DNA from: an uncultured Mobiluncus sp.
Lineage (GTDB): Bacteria; Actinomycetota; Actinomycetes; Actinomycetales; Actinomycetaceae
Assembly: GCF_947254095.1 (NCBI RefSeq)
Contig: NZ_CAMYBV010000008.1
Location: 1-64,000 of the forward strand
Direction: 5' to 3'
Length of the DNA: 64,000 nucleotides
A program made the translations under genes and the position numbers. Shown here in pieces: positions 1 through 8,414 of this stretch. Numbering within the stretch: the first letter of the stretch is position 1; every line of letters begins with the position of its first letter. Under the pieces are notes generated by a model. The model was not told where the DNA came from and searched no databases. It was given only the letters and a program-made list of their open reading frames with translations.

Positions 1-213
1 CAGCCGGCAACACACCGTCCTGGTAGCCTTGCGCCAGACTTCCTGTCCGACAAACCCCTCAATCGGAAAGCAGACAAGAAACTTTAGGAAAATTCATTCC
101 AGTACTTAATTTTACTGCAATTGTTCGCACAATCAAGGGAAATTCCCGATTTAGCTGACATTTTCGTTTCAATAGGGTAATAACCGACCGGCACAGTTCA
201 CCGCGGACTGAGG
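1..213. other. Window edge, no firm gene
   Basis: One plus-strand frame is open from base 1 to a TAG ending at base 87 (about 28 codons, ending in ADKKL). It could be the last part of a gene that starts outside the window, but nothing in it is recognisable. Bases 88-213 are A+T-rich and hold no readable gene. They lie just past the end of the minus-strand flagellin gene and may include its terminator, though no clear hairpin with a T-run was found. Confidence 0.3.
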
Positions 214-1431
214 CTAAGCTGCGCTGAGCAGCGTCAAAACTCCGCGGGGAGCAGATATCGCCTGGGACAACACCGCGTTGGAAGATTGGCTCAGGATTCG
301 GCCTCGCATATAGTTCATGGTTTCTACCGCCATGTCCGCATCCTGCATGCGACCGTGGGCAGAAGACAAGTTTTCCACCGAGACATTCAGATAGTCTATG
401 GTGGATTCAAAACGGTTTTGTACCGCTCCCAGGCTCGCTCGCGCCCCAGAGATGACCTCGATTTGGTCGTCAATGTTCGTGATGGCTTCCCGGAAAGCAT
501 TAGCGCCGGCGTCCTGAGGGATCTGACCCAGTTGGGCACGGGCGATGTCCACCACGTCCACGAAAGTAATCGCGATGGTGTCAAATTCCGTCGCTCCCGC
601 TCCAATCTGGAAGCGCAGGGCGTCGGCTGGCTCGGTGTAGCGGCCTCCCAAAATTTTCCGGCCCATCGCTTCGGTTGCCTGGCCGATACGCCCGATTTCT
701 TGGCGCAGCGCATCCATCTCCCCAGCTATAGAGAGACTGTTTGCATTGGTATTAGTAGCATTGGCGCCCTGCACCGCGAGGACTCGCATCCGTTGCAACA
801 AACTGTGCACGGTTCCCAATACCCCATCGGCCGTTTGCACCAGCGAGATACCGTCCTGAGCATTACGGACCGCCTGTTTGGTGCCCAACACCTGGGATTT
901 AATACTTTCAGCCACCCCGAGTCCAGCCGCGTCGTCAGCCGCCGTATTAATCCGGCGTCCCGTCGAGAGTCGCTGCAGGGATTGGTTCAGGATCTGCTGG
1001 GCCGAAGTCACATTCCGGTAAGCGTTTAGAGCCATGGTGTTGGTTTGGATTGATTGGGCGGCTCCCGCTCGCACATTTTTGGAACTGGAGGGTGGCGGGG
1101 AGGAAAACTTTGACAAACCCACAGCTTCCCCAGAAATCCGGCTTCGTGGCATCGAACTGCCTCGAGGGCTCGACGCGGAGCCAGCTGCATAGCTGGTGCG
1201 AATCGGCGCCGCGTCGCCATCGCTGGACACGAAACTGTTCACGGCATAAGCCAGGTGAGAGGGCATACCGGAAGTATCAATCGAGGACTCATAGCTGGGT
1301 TCTGAGCCGGGCAGGGGCAGTTCGGAGGCACCAGACTGATCAAAAGAATCGGTGTCGGGCGCAGAAAAACCCGCCGCTGACATGCCTGGCGACATGGCGA
1401 CGGAGTATCCATCCACAGTTAACGTGGTCAT
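214..1431 (-). CDS. fliC: Flagellin with long N-terminal extension
   Basis: Filament subunit exported by the flagellar secretion system. The chosen ATG follows a GGTGGGAG ribosome site and gives 405 residues; an upstream ATG at 1491 would add 20. Residues from about 129 are a normal flagellin: an IQTN motif followed by ALNAYRNVTSAQQ (D0), then LSTGRRINTAADDAAG and NAQDGISLVQTADG (D1), ending with an SQAISAPRGVLTLL-type C-terminus. The preceding 128 residues are Ser/Pro/Gly-rich, with no membrane segment and no match to flagellins. No ATG lies just before IQTN, so the extension appears translated. A CsrA-like CAAGGATG lies upstream of the start. The D2/D3 region is short. Confidence 0.9.
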   Translation of the reverse strand: MTTLTVDGYSVAMSPGMSAAGFSAPDTDSFDQSGASELPLPGSEPSYESSIDTSGMPSHLAYAVNSFVSSDGDAAPIRTSYAAGSASSPRGSSMPRSRISGEAVGLSKFSSPPPSSSKNVRAGAAQSIQTNTMALNAYRNVTSAQQILNQSLQRLSTGRRINTAADDAAGLGVAESIKSQVLGTKQAVRNAQDGISLVQTADGVLGTVHSLLQRMRVLAVQGANATNTNANSLSIAGEMDALRQEIGRIGQATEAMGRKILGGRYTEPADALRFQIGAGATEFDTIAITFVDVVDIARAQLGQIPQDAGANAFREAITNIDDQIEVISGARASLGAVQNRFESTIDYLNVSVENLSSAHGRMQDADMAVETMNYMRGRILSQSSNAVLSQAISAPRGVLTLLSAA

Positions 1432-1440
1432 CGCTCCCAC

Positions 1441-1448
1441 CATCCTTG
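1441..1448 (-). promoter_or_regulatory. CsrA-like binding core before flagellin start
   Basis: On the minus strand the leader reads CAAGGATGG about 10-17 bases before the flagellin ATG at 1431, followed by the ribosome site GGTGGGAG. CARGGAUG is the core of the known CsrA consensus. Both csrA and the CsrA antagonist gene fliW are in this window, so translational repression of flagellin, as in Bacillus hag, is a reasonable inference. It is not shown by the sequence alone. Confidence 0.4.
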
Positions 1449-1532
1449 GGGTCATTTCTGAAAGGCCGGACACCGGGTGCCAACCCATCACCGAGGAACA
1501 TTCCTTGCCCTCGCGCGGGGCGGATTTTCGGT

Positions 1533-1559
1533 TTTCCCGAAATCACACCGCAAAATTTA
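1533..1559 (-). promoter_or_regulatory. Possible sigma-28 promoter of the flagellin gene
   Basis: Read on the minus strand, TAAA is followed after 15 bases by TCGGGAAA. The -35 element and spacing fit sigma-28, but the -10 keeps only part of GCCGATAA. It lies about 100 bases before the chosen start. Weaker than the other sigma-28-like sites in the window. Confidence 0.3.
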
Positions 1560-1638
1560 GTGTAAGGGGTGGTGAGGGAAATGTGAATAGTCCAGTTTGG
1601 CTTGTGCAAATGACCGGACAAATGCCGCCCGCCCGGCG

Positions 1639-2334
1639 TCAGCCGTTGATATGCCCGTCGTCAAAGCCGATGTTAACGTGGCTGGCGTCACAAAACGGGG
1701 TGTTCTTGGAGTCATCACAGCGGCAGAGCACGTAGCGATTTTGCACCGGGTAAGTTTGCCCGTTCGCGTCCGTCAGCGGGATTGCGCCCTGGACGTAGAT
1801 TCCGGCGGAGCACTCATTTTGAGGGTCTTGGGTGACGACGACCAACGGCTCTAAGTCCGGTTCCTGCACGGCGCCCTGCGGGTCCAGGCGCGTCAAACGA
1901 CCGGCCGGGCATTCGTCAATCACCTTGGTGGCTGCCGCCACCTGAGCCGGAGTCTGCGCCGCGGCGACCTGCGTCCACGCGTCCCCGGCGGGGCCGTGAC
2001 AAAACCGAGCGTAAGCGCAGCGTCCGTCGTCGCCCATCCGCAGCTGGGGACCTTCCACAATGTCAATACGTTCGGTATAGGGCTGGTGATTGGCCGTTTC
2101 CGTCCCCACAAAGTCCGCCTGATGATGCGAACCGTCACAAAACGGCTTGTCATGCGACAGTCCGCAGCGGCACAGGGCATAAGTTTCGTCCTGAGGCAGG
2201 ACCCGTCCCGGATCCCAGGTGTAACCCGGCCCCTCGGGGTGAATCCGCGCCTCTCGCAGCGGCACTCCGCCGGTCACCAGGTACGGCCCGCCCGCGCTGA
2301 CCTTGATTCCCATTCCTTTCGCTGACTGAGACAT
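1639..2334 (-). CDS. Double-CDGSH iron-sulfur protein
   Basis: A 231-residue protein with two CDGSH-type zinc-finger-like cluster sites. One reads CRC then 9 residues and CDGSH, near residues 55-70; the other reads CRC then 9 residues and CDASH, near the C-terminus. Between them is a Cys-containing stretch with CAYARFCHG and DECPAGRL, as in bacterial proteins that join a mono-cluster domain to CDGSH domains. CDGSH sites bind 2Fe-2S through three Cys and one His, and all four ligands are present in both copies. The start at 2334 follows GAGGAG; an earlier ATG at 2373 lacks a good site. No membrane anchor is seen. Role unknown; redox or cluster transfer is likely from the family. It sits alone between two flagellin-type genes. 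Confidence 0.85.
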   Translation of the reverse strand: MSQSAKGMGIKVSAGGPYLVTGGVPLREARIHPEGPGYTWDPGRVLPQDETYALCRCGLSHDKPFCDGSHHQADFVGTETANHQPYTERIDIVEGPQLRMGDDGRCAYARFCHGPAGDAWTQVAAAQTPAQVAAATKVIDECPAGRLTRLDPQGAVQEPDLEPLVVVTQDPQNECSAGIYVQGAIPLTDANGQTYPVQNRYVLCRCDDSKNTPFCDASHVNIGFDDGHING

Positions 2335-2680
2335 CGCAAACTCCTCGCTGAGACTTGACCATGAAAAGGTCAATAAAGCTTATAGAATCTGTATAAAACT
2401 GTACTCGCAATAGCCGCCTGGCGCGAGGGATAGACCGGATAGCCCCACTCGCACCAGACCGGGAGGACCCGCGGGAGGCAGAGACGGGCGCCCGCGCCTG
2501 AAAAAAGGCTGAAATAAAACCGAGTTTTCCTTGAATTTGCAATAATTTTACCCCTTACCAGACGGTAATTTTTCCCACTACCGGTGAGCGTTGGCAAAGG
2601 TCAAGGCAACACGCCGAGTTCAATTGTCCTGACAATTCCCTGAAATGGTGATTTCCTGCGCAAATGCTCCGTAATATTTC

Positions 2681-2707
2681 TAATACGGCGACGAAAACTG
2701 CCGAATA
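2681..2707 (+). promoter_or_regulatory. Sigma-28 promoter of flagellin-like gene
   Basis: TAAT at 2681-2684 and GCCGAATA at 2700-2707 are separated by 15 bases, close to the sigma-28/sigma-D consensus TAAA-N15-GCCGATAA. It lies about 50 bases upstream of the ATG at 2760, giving a short leader. Confidence 0.65.
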
Positions 2708-2759
2708 TGTCAGGTGTAAGTCACCAAGGCGTAAAGCCGAACAATACTTGGAGTCGTAG

Positions 2760-3671
2760 ATGCAGCTGAATGGATTGGGCAATTACCAGGCGAACAACCT
2801 GATTACCCCGTGGAATAATGCCGCGACCTCCAAAGAACTCGCCACCACCAACCAAGGCGCCTCCGGTCTGAGCGCCGGTCTGAACGCCCTGCGGGGAGCG
2901 GCGCGTACCGCCCCGGTTGCACCCACAACCACCCAGGTCAACACCAGTTCCGCCCAGGTTGACGGTTTCGGCGACGAAGTCCAAGTTTCCCCCACTTCCA
3001 ACACTCGCGCGGAAGTCGCCACCGAAAACTTTAAATCCCAGACCGCCCAAGCCGCAGTCACCACTGCCAACGCGGTCAACGCATCCTTGGGCAAAACCGA
3101 TGAAATCCTGGCCGGCATGAAAACCATCGTGTCGAAACTGTCCAACCAATCCCTGACCGGCACCCGGCGCGCCGAACTGACCGAAGCCTTCGGAACCTTG
3201 GCCCACCGCCTGGACAGCCTGGTCGACGACGAATCTTTCGCCGGTCACAAGACGCTGGACGGCCGGTTCCGCGCCACCTTCACCGTCGGCGATTCCACCC
3301 GCGTCACCATTGACGCCACCCTGCCCAACGGCAAAGGTTTCAACACCGAAGGCTTGGGACTCCAAGGTTTCGCCGGTCTGCTGGCCACACCGAACGCCAC
3401 CCGCGACGCCAACCCGGCAGTCTCGCAGGGCTTAGACATCGCCCAAGGCGCGGTCGCCCAGGTCCGCACCGGTTTGAGCGATGCGACCGCCTCGACCGTA
3501 GACGCGATGAACTCCAGCTCCAAGCTGTTGGGCGCCGCCATCGGCGGCACCCCCGCCCTGGCTCAGAACCTGGTCGCCAACACGATGGCGCAACTGGCTC
3601 AATCCGGCGCCGCCGCTTTCACCGCCCAAGCGAACACGGCGACGTCTTCCGCTCTGCGGTTACTGTCCTAA
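2760..3671 (+). CDS. Diverged flagellin-like protein A
   Basis: A 303-residue protein starting at an ATG with GGAG six bases upstream. It lacks the usual INTN-ALNAQRNL head but keeps a D1-like centre (a helix around KTIVSKLSNQSLTG, then LVDDESFAGHKTLDG, which resembles the flagellin FNGxxLLDG turn). It ends in AFTAQANTATSSALRLL, which imitates a flagellin D0 C-terminus (ANxxxxxxLxLL). The sigma-28-like promoter supports a filament role. It may be a minor flagellin, a junction-like subunit or a secreted decoy. Confidence is high that it belongs to the flagellin/hook-associated superfamily and low on its exact role. Confidence 0.7.
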   Translation: MQLNGLGNYQANNLITPWNNAATSKELATTNQGASGLSAGLNALRGAARTAPVAPTTTQVNTSSAQVDGFGDEVQVSPTSNTRAEVATENFKSQTAQAAVTTANAVNASLGKTDEILAGMKTIVSKLSNQSLTGTRRAELTEAFGTLAHRLDSLVDDESFAGHKTLDGRFRATFTVGDSTRVTIDATLPNGKGFNTEGLGLQGFAGLLATPNATRDANPAVSQGLDIAQGAVAQVRTGLSDATASTVDAMNSSSKLLGAAIGGTPALAQNLVANTMAQLAQSGAAAFTAQANTATSSALRLLS

Positions 3672-3683
3672 CCTGGCCACGGC

Positions 3684-3708
3684 CCCCGATTCTGGCGGGG
3701 ATTATTTT
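3684..3708 (+). terminator. Terminator of flagellin-like gene A
   Basis: A short hairpin, CCCCG at 3684-3688 with CGGGG at 3696-3700, is followed by ATTATTTT. It starts 12 bases after the stop codon. Confidence 0.5.
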
Positions 3709-3833
3709 CCCCTGCGTTCCACTCGTTGCTGGTGTCCTCTCATCGTTGCTATCGCGCTGGCCGCTCACACTGCACAAGGTGTTTCCGTCACCCTCTCCGG
3801 GAACGGAGCTATGCGGAGGTGCCGCGCGGCGGT

Positions 3834-4277
3834 TTAGATTCGCAGCGGCAACAGCTCCCCCAGGTCCGCACGGTTCCCCGAAGCCGCCACCAACCCTTGT
3901 GAAATGGCAGTTGACCAGGATAAACCCCCGACCGCCAACGCCAGCCACACCTCGGCAGGCATCTCAATAACCGCCGGCGGAGTCCCGCGCCGATGCGTCG
4001 TCCCCGGCAGAATCTGCACCGCCCCGAACGGCGGAACCCGCACCTCCACCGCCTGACCCGGCGCTCGTGCCTCTAACAGCTGCAGGGCAAACCGGACCGC
4101 GGTCGCCACCGTGGCCCGGGGCACTGACGCACTCAACTCGGGCAAATGTCCTATCAAATCCGGGGGCCACGGCGAGAGTGCAGGCTCGCCAGAACCGACC
4201 TCGGGAATGTCGCAAACCCTGGAAATCCAAGCGAAAACCGCGGTCCGACCGACCGTGTCAGAAATCTTCTTTGCCAC
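3834..4277 (-). CDS. Sterol-carrier-family protein
   Basis: A 147-residue protein with a GTG start. The central SVPRATVATAVRFALQLL, EVRVPPFGAVQ and final ASGNRADLGELLPL resemble the small sterol carrier family protein found in many actinobacteria, often near purine genes. The fold probably forms a hydrophobic pocket, but no substrate is known. It is convergent with flagellin-like gene A and divergent from flagellin-like gene B, so it interrupts the flagellin cluster. No clear ribosome site precedes the start, so it may be translated from a leaderless or short-leader mRNA. Confidence 0.7.
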   Translation of the reverse strand: MAKKISDTVGRTAVFAWISRVCDIPEVGSGEPALSPWPPDLIGHLPELSASVPRATVATAVRFALQLLEARAPGQAVEVRVPPFGAVQILPGTTHRRGTPPAVIEMPAEVWLALAVGGLSWSTAISQGLVAASGNRADLGELLPLRI

Positions 4278-4418
4278 GAATATAAAATCTTTCTATTCCC
4301 AGGTTGCTTTCAGGATGTTATCATTGATTCAACAGCTTGGTGACTAGGCAGGTCACCAAAAACAAACTTATATGTCCCAGGATTACCGGAACGACGATAC
4401 ACGCTAAGGAAGGCCATC

Positions 4419-5204
4419 ATGGTTGTTCAACTGACCACCAATACCAATGCCAGCCTGCTGGCGATGCAGCAGGCAGCTCAGAGCGCCGCGGCTCAGAAAG
4501 CCGAGTCCCTCCATCAAGCCGCCGCGCCCAGCCGCGTGGATTCCTTGGACTTGCGGGCTAACCCGCTGGCGGCCAAAGTCGGCCAGACCCACCAGACACT
4601 GAACGCCGCCCAGCGCGGGGTGGAAGTTTTGCGTGTCGCCAATGAAAACCTGGATACCGCCGCGAAACACCTCGAGTGGATTCACAGCGTAGTTGCCGCT
4701 GGTAAATCCGACCCCTCCGCCCGCTTGGCGCTGGCTGACGGACTGGCGAGACTGGATCAGACCCTGCACGGGGCTCGCTACCAGGGCGAAACCGTCTTGG
4801 ACGGCACCGACTTTTCCATCGCCCCCGGCGCGCACGGCGCGGGCGTGACCGTGTCGGTCGGCTCCCCGGATTTGCGCGACCTGGCCTCCCTGCTGGCCAC
4901 CGGCGGACGCGGAATCGCGGCCATCAACCTGGACGACAAGGACACCTCGATGAAATCCGTGGAACGCGCTGATTTGCTGGTGTCCCACGCCAAGATTCAA
5001 ATCGCGGCTCAGACCTTCGCGCTGGGCGGGCTGTTCAACTCCCTGACCGGCAATCTGGACGAACTGGGCGGATCGGCGATGACTCCCGACCAGGCTGGCG
5101 CGACCGCGGGGAACGCGATGTCCGCTATTGCCGCGGCACCGAAAGCCGCGACCGCGGCCCACAGCATCAGCACCGCTGCCGCTGAAAACTTGTTGATGAA
5201 CTAA
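4419..5204 (+). CDS. Diverged flagellin-like protein B
   Basis: A 261-residue protein with a strong ribosome site (AAGGAAGG) six bases before the ATG. The N-terminus VVQLTTNTNASLLAMQQAAQ is a recognisable but diverged flagellin D0 head (INTN-ALxAQxx). Mid-protein, ANENLDTAAKHLEWIHSVVA and GARYQGETVLDGTDFSI match the D1 helix and the FNGxxLLDG turn. The tail is Ala-rich and ends AAAENLLMN. The variable outer domains of ordinary flagellin are absent. It is probably a minor filament or filament-associated subunit. No convincing sigma-28 promoter could be found upstream. Confidence 0.7.
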   Translation: MVVQLTTNTNASLLAMQQAAQSAAAQKAESLHQAAAPSRVDSLDLRANPLAAKVGQTHQTLNAAQRGVEVLRVANENLDTAAKHLEWIHSVVAAGKSDPSARLALADGLARLDQTLHGARYQGETVLDGTDFSIAPGAHGAGVTVSVGSPDLRDLASLLATGGRGIAAINLDDKDTSMKSVERADLLVSHAKIQIAAQTFALGGLFNSLTGNLDELGGSAMTPDQAGATAGNAMSAIAAAPKAATAAHSISTAAAENLLMN

Positions 5205-5222
5205 GACCCGAGAGACGCGTAG

Positions 5223-5251
5223 GGCCGGTCCTTTTGCAGGGCCGGCCTTTT
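5223..5251 (+). terminator. Terminator of flagellin-like gene B
   Basis: GGCCGGTCC (5223-5231) pairs with GGGCCGGCC (5239-5247) with one G-U pair, followed by TTTT. A classic intrinsic terminator 18 bases after the stop codon. Confidence 0.8.
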
Positions 5252-5488
5252 CGCTGCCCGAGCTGCGCTGGCTCAAGTGCGGGTCAAGTGCGGGTCAAGT
5301 ATTTCCTTTTACGGGGCTGAATCCAAGCCATCTCGAATCCGGCTCAAGCCTGACTATTTGTTGCCCACGCTGAGACAGCTCGAGTCCGGCTCTTTTGCTG
5401 AACTGGCCTTTCGCGGGGGCCGGCCGAAACGCGACGAGCCACCGAACCGGGCTTGTGACAACCCGACCTTATGCGAACCGACAGTGAA

Positions 5489-6886
5489 CTAAACCTGGCC
5501 GGCAGCAGCGGAAGGCTCGCCCACCAAGAACGCCGGCGCTTGCCAACCGGCCTGACGAAACGCGGCAGTCACAGCACGAGCAACCCGATCCACGTCATCC
5601 AGGTCAACCAGCGCGATAGCGCAGCCGCCGAAACCTCCGCCCGTCATGCGCGCCCCCAACGCTCCGGCCTGCATCGCCGCCTGCACCGCCAAGTCCAACT
5701 CCGGACAGCTGACCTCATAATCGACGCGCAGAGACTCGTGAGACTCGCTCATCATCCGGCCCAGTTTGTGCCAATCCACCGTGGGACGCATCAACTCGTA
5801 AGCAAAGTTGCGGGTCCGCACGATTTCGGTGAGCACATGGCGAGCCCGGCGAAACACCTCCGCCGCCGCCTCGCCCTCGCCCAGACGCTTGGACAAACGC
5901 GGCAAAATCGTGGCAATATCAGGGTTTTCCAGCGGTCGGTCGAAATCAGAGGGCTGCAGCACCCCCGCCAGTTCACCTAGGAACTCCACGCCCATCGCCG
6001 CGGCCGCAATCTCGCATGTCTGGCGGCGGGCCGCGTATTGGCCGTCAGCCAAATCGTGACGCGCCCGCGTATCGATGACCAGCAGTTCCATTCCCGCTTG
6101 GGCCAGTGCAAACGGGAAATCAATCGTCTCAAAAGTCCGACAATCCAGCAGGAACACCTGGTTGGGGTGGCTCAGCAGCGCCGCCGCCTGATCCAGCCCG
6201 CCGGTGGGCGCCCCGACATAGAAATTTTCCGCCCGCCGACCCGCGTCAACCAGCTGGTGGCGGCCCGGAATCGAATCAGCCAAGCCGAAACCGCACAGCG
6301 CGTCAACCCCGACCGCGACGGCACATTCCAGCGCCGCCGACGAGGACAACCCCGACCCCAACGGTACGCAAGAATCCACCGCAATATCGAAACCGGTCGC
6401 CGCCCCCGGGCGTTCCAACACGTCCTCCAGACTCAAAATCGTGCCGCCCACATAAGCCGCCGGACCACGCACCAGGCGCGAACCGTCCTCGGGAATCGCA
6501 TCGGTCAAACCGCGGGAAAACTCGTCCAAGTCCAGTTCCAGAGCCTCGCTGTCCGGGTCAAACTGGGCCGAAATGAGGCGCAACCGGCGGTCCGGGCGCG
6601 GGCGCATCGCGGCATAAGTCGCGTGAGGCAGGGCCATCGGCAGCGCGACTCCGCCGTTGTAATCCGTGTGTTCCCCGATGACATTGACCCGCCCCGGCGC
6701 GCGAAACACGCCGGCCGGCTCGGCGCCAAACGTTTTCCAAAACAAGCCGGCGGCGCAGGTCCGACCCTGTTCTAACGTGTAGGGGTTCATGAATAGCGGC
6801 TGGGATTGGTCCGGGGTGGCCGGGGCGTTGCCCGGATTGGCGGGGGCAACGGGGGTGGCGGGGGTGACGGGGGTGGCGTCGCTCAT
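5489..6886 (-). CDS. galK: Galactokinase
   Basis: Phosphorylates galactose to galactose-1-phosphate, the first step of the Leloir pathway. The 465 residues contain the galactokinase signature GRVNVIGEHTDYNGG, the GHMP ATP loop PLGSGLSSSAA and the C-terminal motif GARMTGGGFGGCA. The start is chosen because GAGGC lies just before the ATG. It gives an N-terminal low-complexity lead of about 32 residues rich in Thr, Pro and Ala that most galactokinases lack; the next Met would give a more usual length. Lies 88 bases downstream of galT, in the same operon. Confidence 0.95.
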   Translation of the reverse strand: MSDATPVTPATPVAPANPGNAPATPDQSQPLFMNPYTLEQGRTCAAGLFWKTFGAEPAGVFRAPGRVNVIGEHTDYNGGVALPMALPHATYAAMRPRPDRRLRLISAQFDPDSEALELDLDEFSRGLTDAIPEDGSRLVRGPAAYVGGTILSLEDVLERPGAATGFDIAVDSCVPLGSGLSSSAALECAVAVGVDALCGFGLADSIPGRHQLVDAGRRAENFYVGAPTGGLDQAAALLSHPNQVFLLDCRTFETIDFPFALAQAGMELLVIDTRARHDLADGQYAARRQTCEIAAAAMGVEFLGELAGVLQPSDFDRPLENPDIATILPRLSKRLGEGEAAAEVFRRARHVLTEIVRTRNFAYELMRPTVDWHKLGRMMSESHESLRVDYEVSCPELDLAVQAAMQAGALGARMTGGGFGGCAIALVDLDDVDRVARAVTAAFRQAGWQAPAFLVGEPSAAAGQV

Positions 6887-6974
6887 GTTTTGCCTCGTTT
6901 CGTGGTGTGGATTTATGGATTAAGTTCAGAAGGGCGGTTGACTTGGTTTACCGGTCGGGGCGATGTGCGGGGGT

Positions 6975-8234
6975 CTAGTGGAAAGTCGTGGGGTAATCCA
7001 GGCCTGCAAAAGCGTCCAGCTCCACACATTCGTGAGCCGCCTGGCGGGCGCGAGTGGCAATCCGTTCCGGGGTCGTGTCGGAAATCCAAGCGCCCATTCC
7101 CGACTCGGAACCCGCCAGGTATTTCAGTTTGCCCGGCGCGCGCAAGAAAGAGAAAAACTCGCAGTGCAAGCCCAGTTGGCCGCGACCGTCCGCGGGCGAC
7201 ACCGGCGCTTGATGCCACGCCGAAATATAGTTGACCGGCAGATATGGCCCCGGCTGCGCGTCGCCGCCACGGGCCAGCTCGCGATGAAAATGGTTCGCCA
7301 CAATCATCATCTTTAGATAAATATCGGCCAGCGACTCACGCTGAGCCGCGTCCAGAGCCGCGAAATCCGGCACGATTCGCCGCGGCACCAAGTGAAACTC
7401 GATGGGCCAACGCGCCGCAACCGGAACATAGAGCACCCAGTGGGCGTTTTGTGCGACCAGGCGCGTGCCCGCCCGGACTTCTGCATCCCGCACCGAGGCG
7501 ATGAGGTTCACCTCGGGGTCGCCGGTTTTATCCGCCAGGGCGCGAGCCTGGCGCAACATCGCCGCGGTCTTCGGCGTCAAGTATGGATAAGCATAGATTT
7601 GCCCGTGCGGGTGAGACAGGGTTACCCCGATGTCCTCGCCGTGATTTTCAAACACGAAAACCTGTTTTATCTGGGGTAACGCTGAGAGCGCGGCGGTGCG
7701 GTCCGCCCAGGCCTCAATGACCGTTCGCATTCGGTGCGGTCCCATCGAAACCAGGTTCGTGTGCAAATCCGGGCCGAAACACACGACTTCGCAACGCCCG
7801 TTGGCGGGACGCTCGCGAAACAAGTCCTGGCCATCCGGATGGGTTTCGGAGTTGTTTGCGCCGGGAACTTCCAGCAGCGAGGGGAAACGGTTTTCAAAAA
7901 CCACCACGTCATAGTCGGTGTCCGGGATTTCGCCGTCTTGGTAGGTCGCACCCGGACGCGCCGGCCCGAGTGGGTTAGCATCGGCGGGCGGCAGGAAAGT
8001 GCGGTTCATGCGGTGAGCCGCCATCGGAATCCAATCCCCCGTCAACGGGTCGCGGCGCATAATCGGGCCCGACACCGCCGTTCCATCCGCCGACTCAAAC
8101 CGAGGCGGGAGCGGACGCGGATCATCACTGCGGCGAGTGGCCCGCCCGGAAACATAGGGCTCAGAATCGTCAAAATAGAACAAATCGCGGCCATCAGCCA
8201 GTTTTATCGCGGTTTTGCGTACCAGGTGTTCCAT
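6975..8234 (-). CDS. galT: Galactose-1-phosphate uridylyltransferase
   Basis: Transfers UMP from UDP-glucose to galactose-1-phosphate. The protein has 419 residues, with the active-site HPHGQ motif inside SHPHGQIYAYP and the conserved VFENRFPSL segment. The ATG at 8234 has AAAGGGG upstream; the open frame extends further but that part looks non-coding. First gene of a galT-galK operon. The 180-base gap to the divergent nadE must hold promoters for both, but none was clear. Confidence 0.95.
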   Translation of the reverse strand: MEHLVRKTAIKLADGRDLFYFDDSEPYVSGRATRRSDDPRPLPPRFESADGTAVSGPIMRRDPLTGDWIPMAAHRMNRTFLPPADANPLGPARPGATYQDGEIPDTDYDVVVFENRFPSLLEVPGANNSETHPDGQDLFRERPANGRCEVVCFGPDLHTNLVSMGPHRMRTVIEAWADRTAALSALPQIKQVFVFENHGEDIGVTLSHPHGQIYAYPYLTPKTAAMLRQARALADKTGDPEVNLIASVRDAEVRAGTRLVAQNAHWVLYVPVAARWPIEFHLVPRRIVPDFAALDAAQRESLADIYLKMMIVANHFHRELARGGDAQPGPYLPVNYISAWHQAPVSPADGRGQLGLHCEFFSFLRAPGKLKYLAGSESGMGAWISDTTPERIATRARQAAHECVELDAFAGLDYPTTFH

Positions 8235-8414
8235 CACGTACCCCTTTCGGGTTAATTCTAAGCGGAATGCGCGGCCAAAGTGGGGGGATGTGCCAATATC
8301 TGGGTCAGTCGGGGCAAACCGTGGAGTGTCAGTACGTGCGGCGGAAGGAGGATTGACGGATTGGCTAAGCGGCGGAGAGGACCGCGGGCGGCACGGGGCG
8401 ACTAAACTGGTTTC

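Noticed and set aside
1..87. Open frame at the left edge
   Set aside because: Too short to identify; kept only as a possible gene end in the edge note.
286..1029. 247-codon plus-strand frame opposite the flagellin gene
   Set aside because: Antisense shadow of a clear flagellin; no motifs and no ribosome site.
5275..5300. Tandem 11-base units (GTGCGGGTCAA) after flagellin-like gene B
   Set aside because: Only about two full units; too short to mean more than local slippage.
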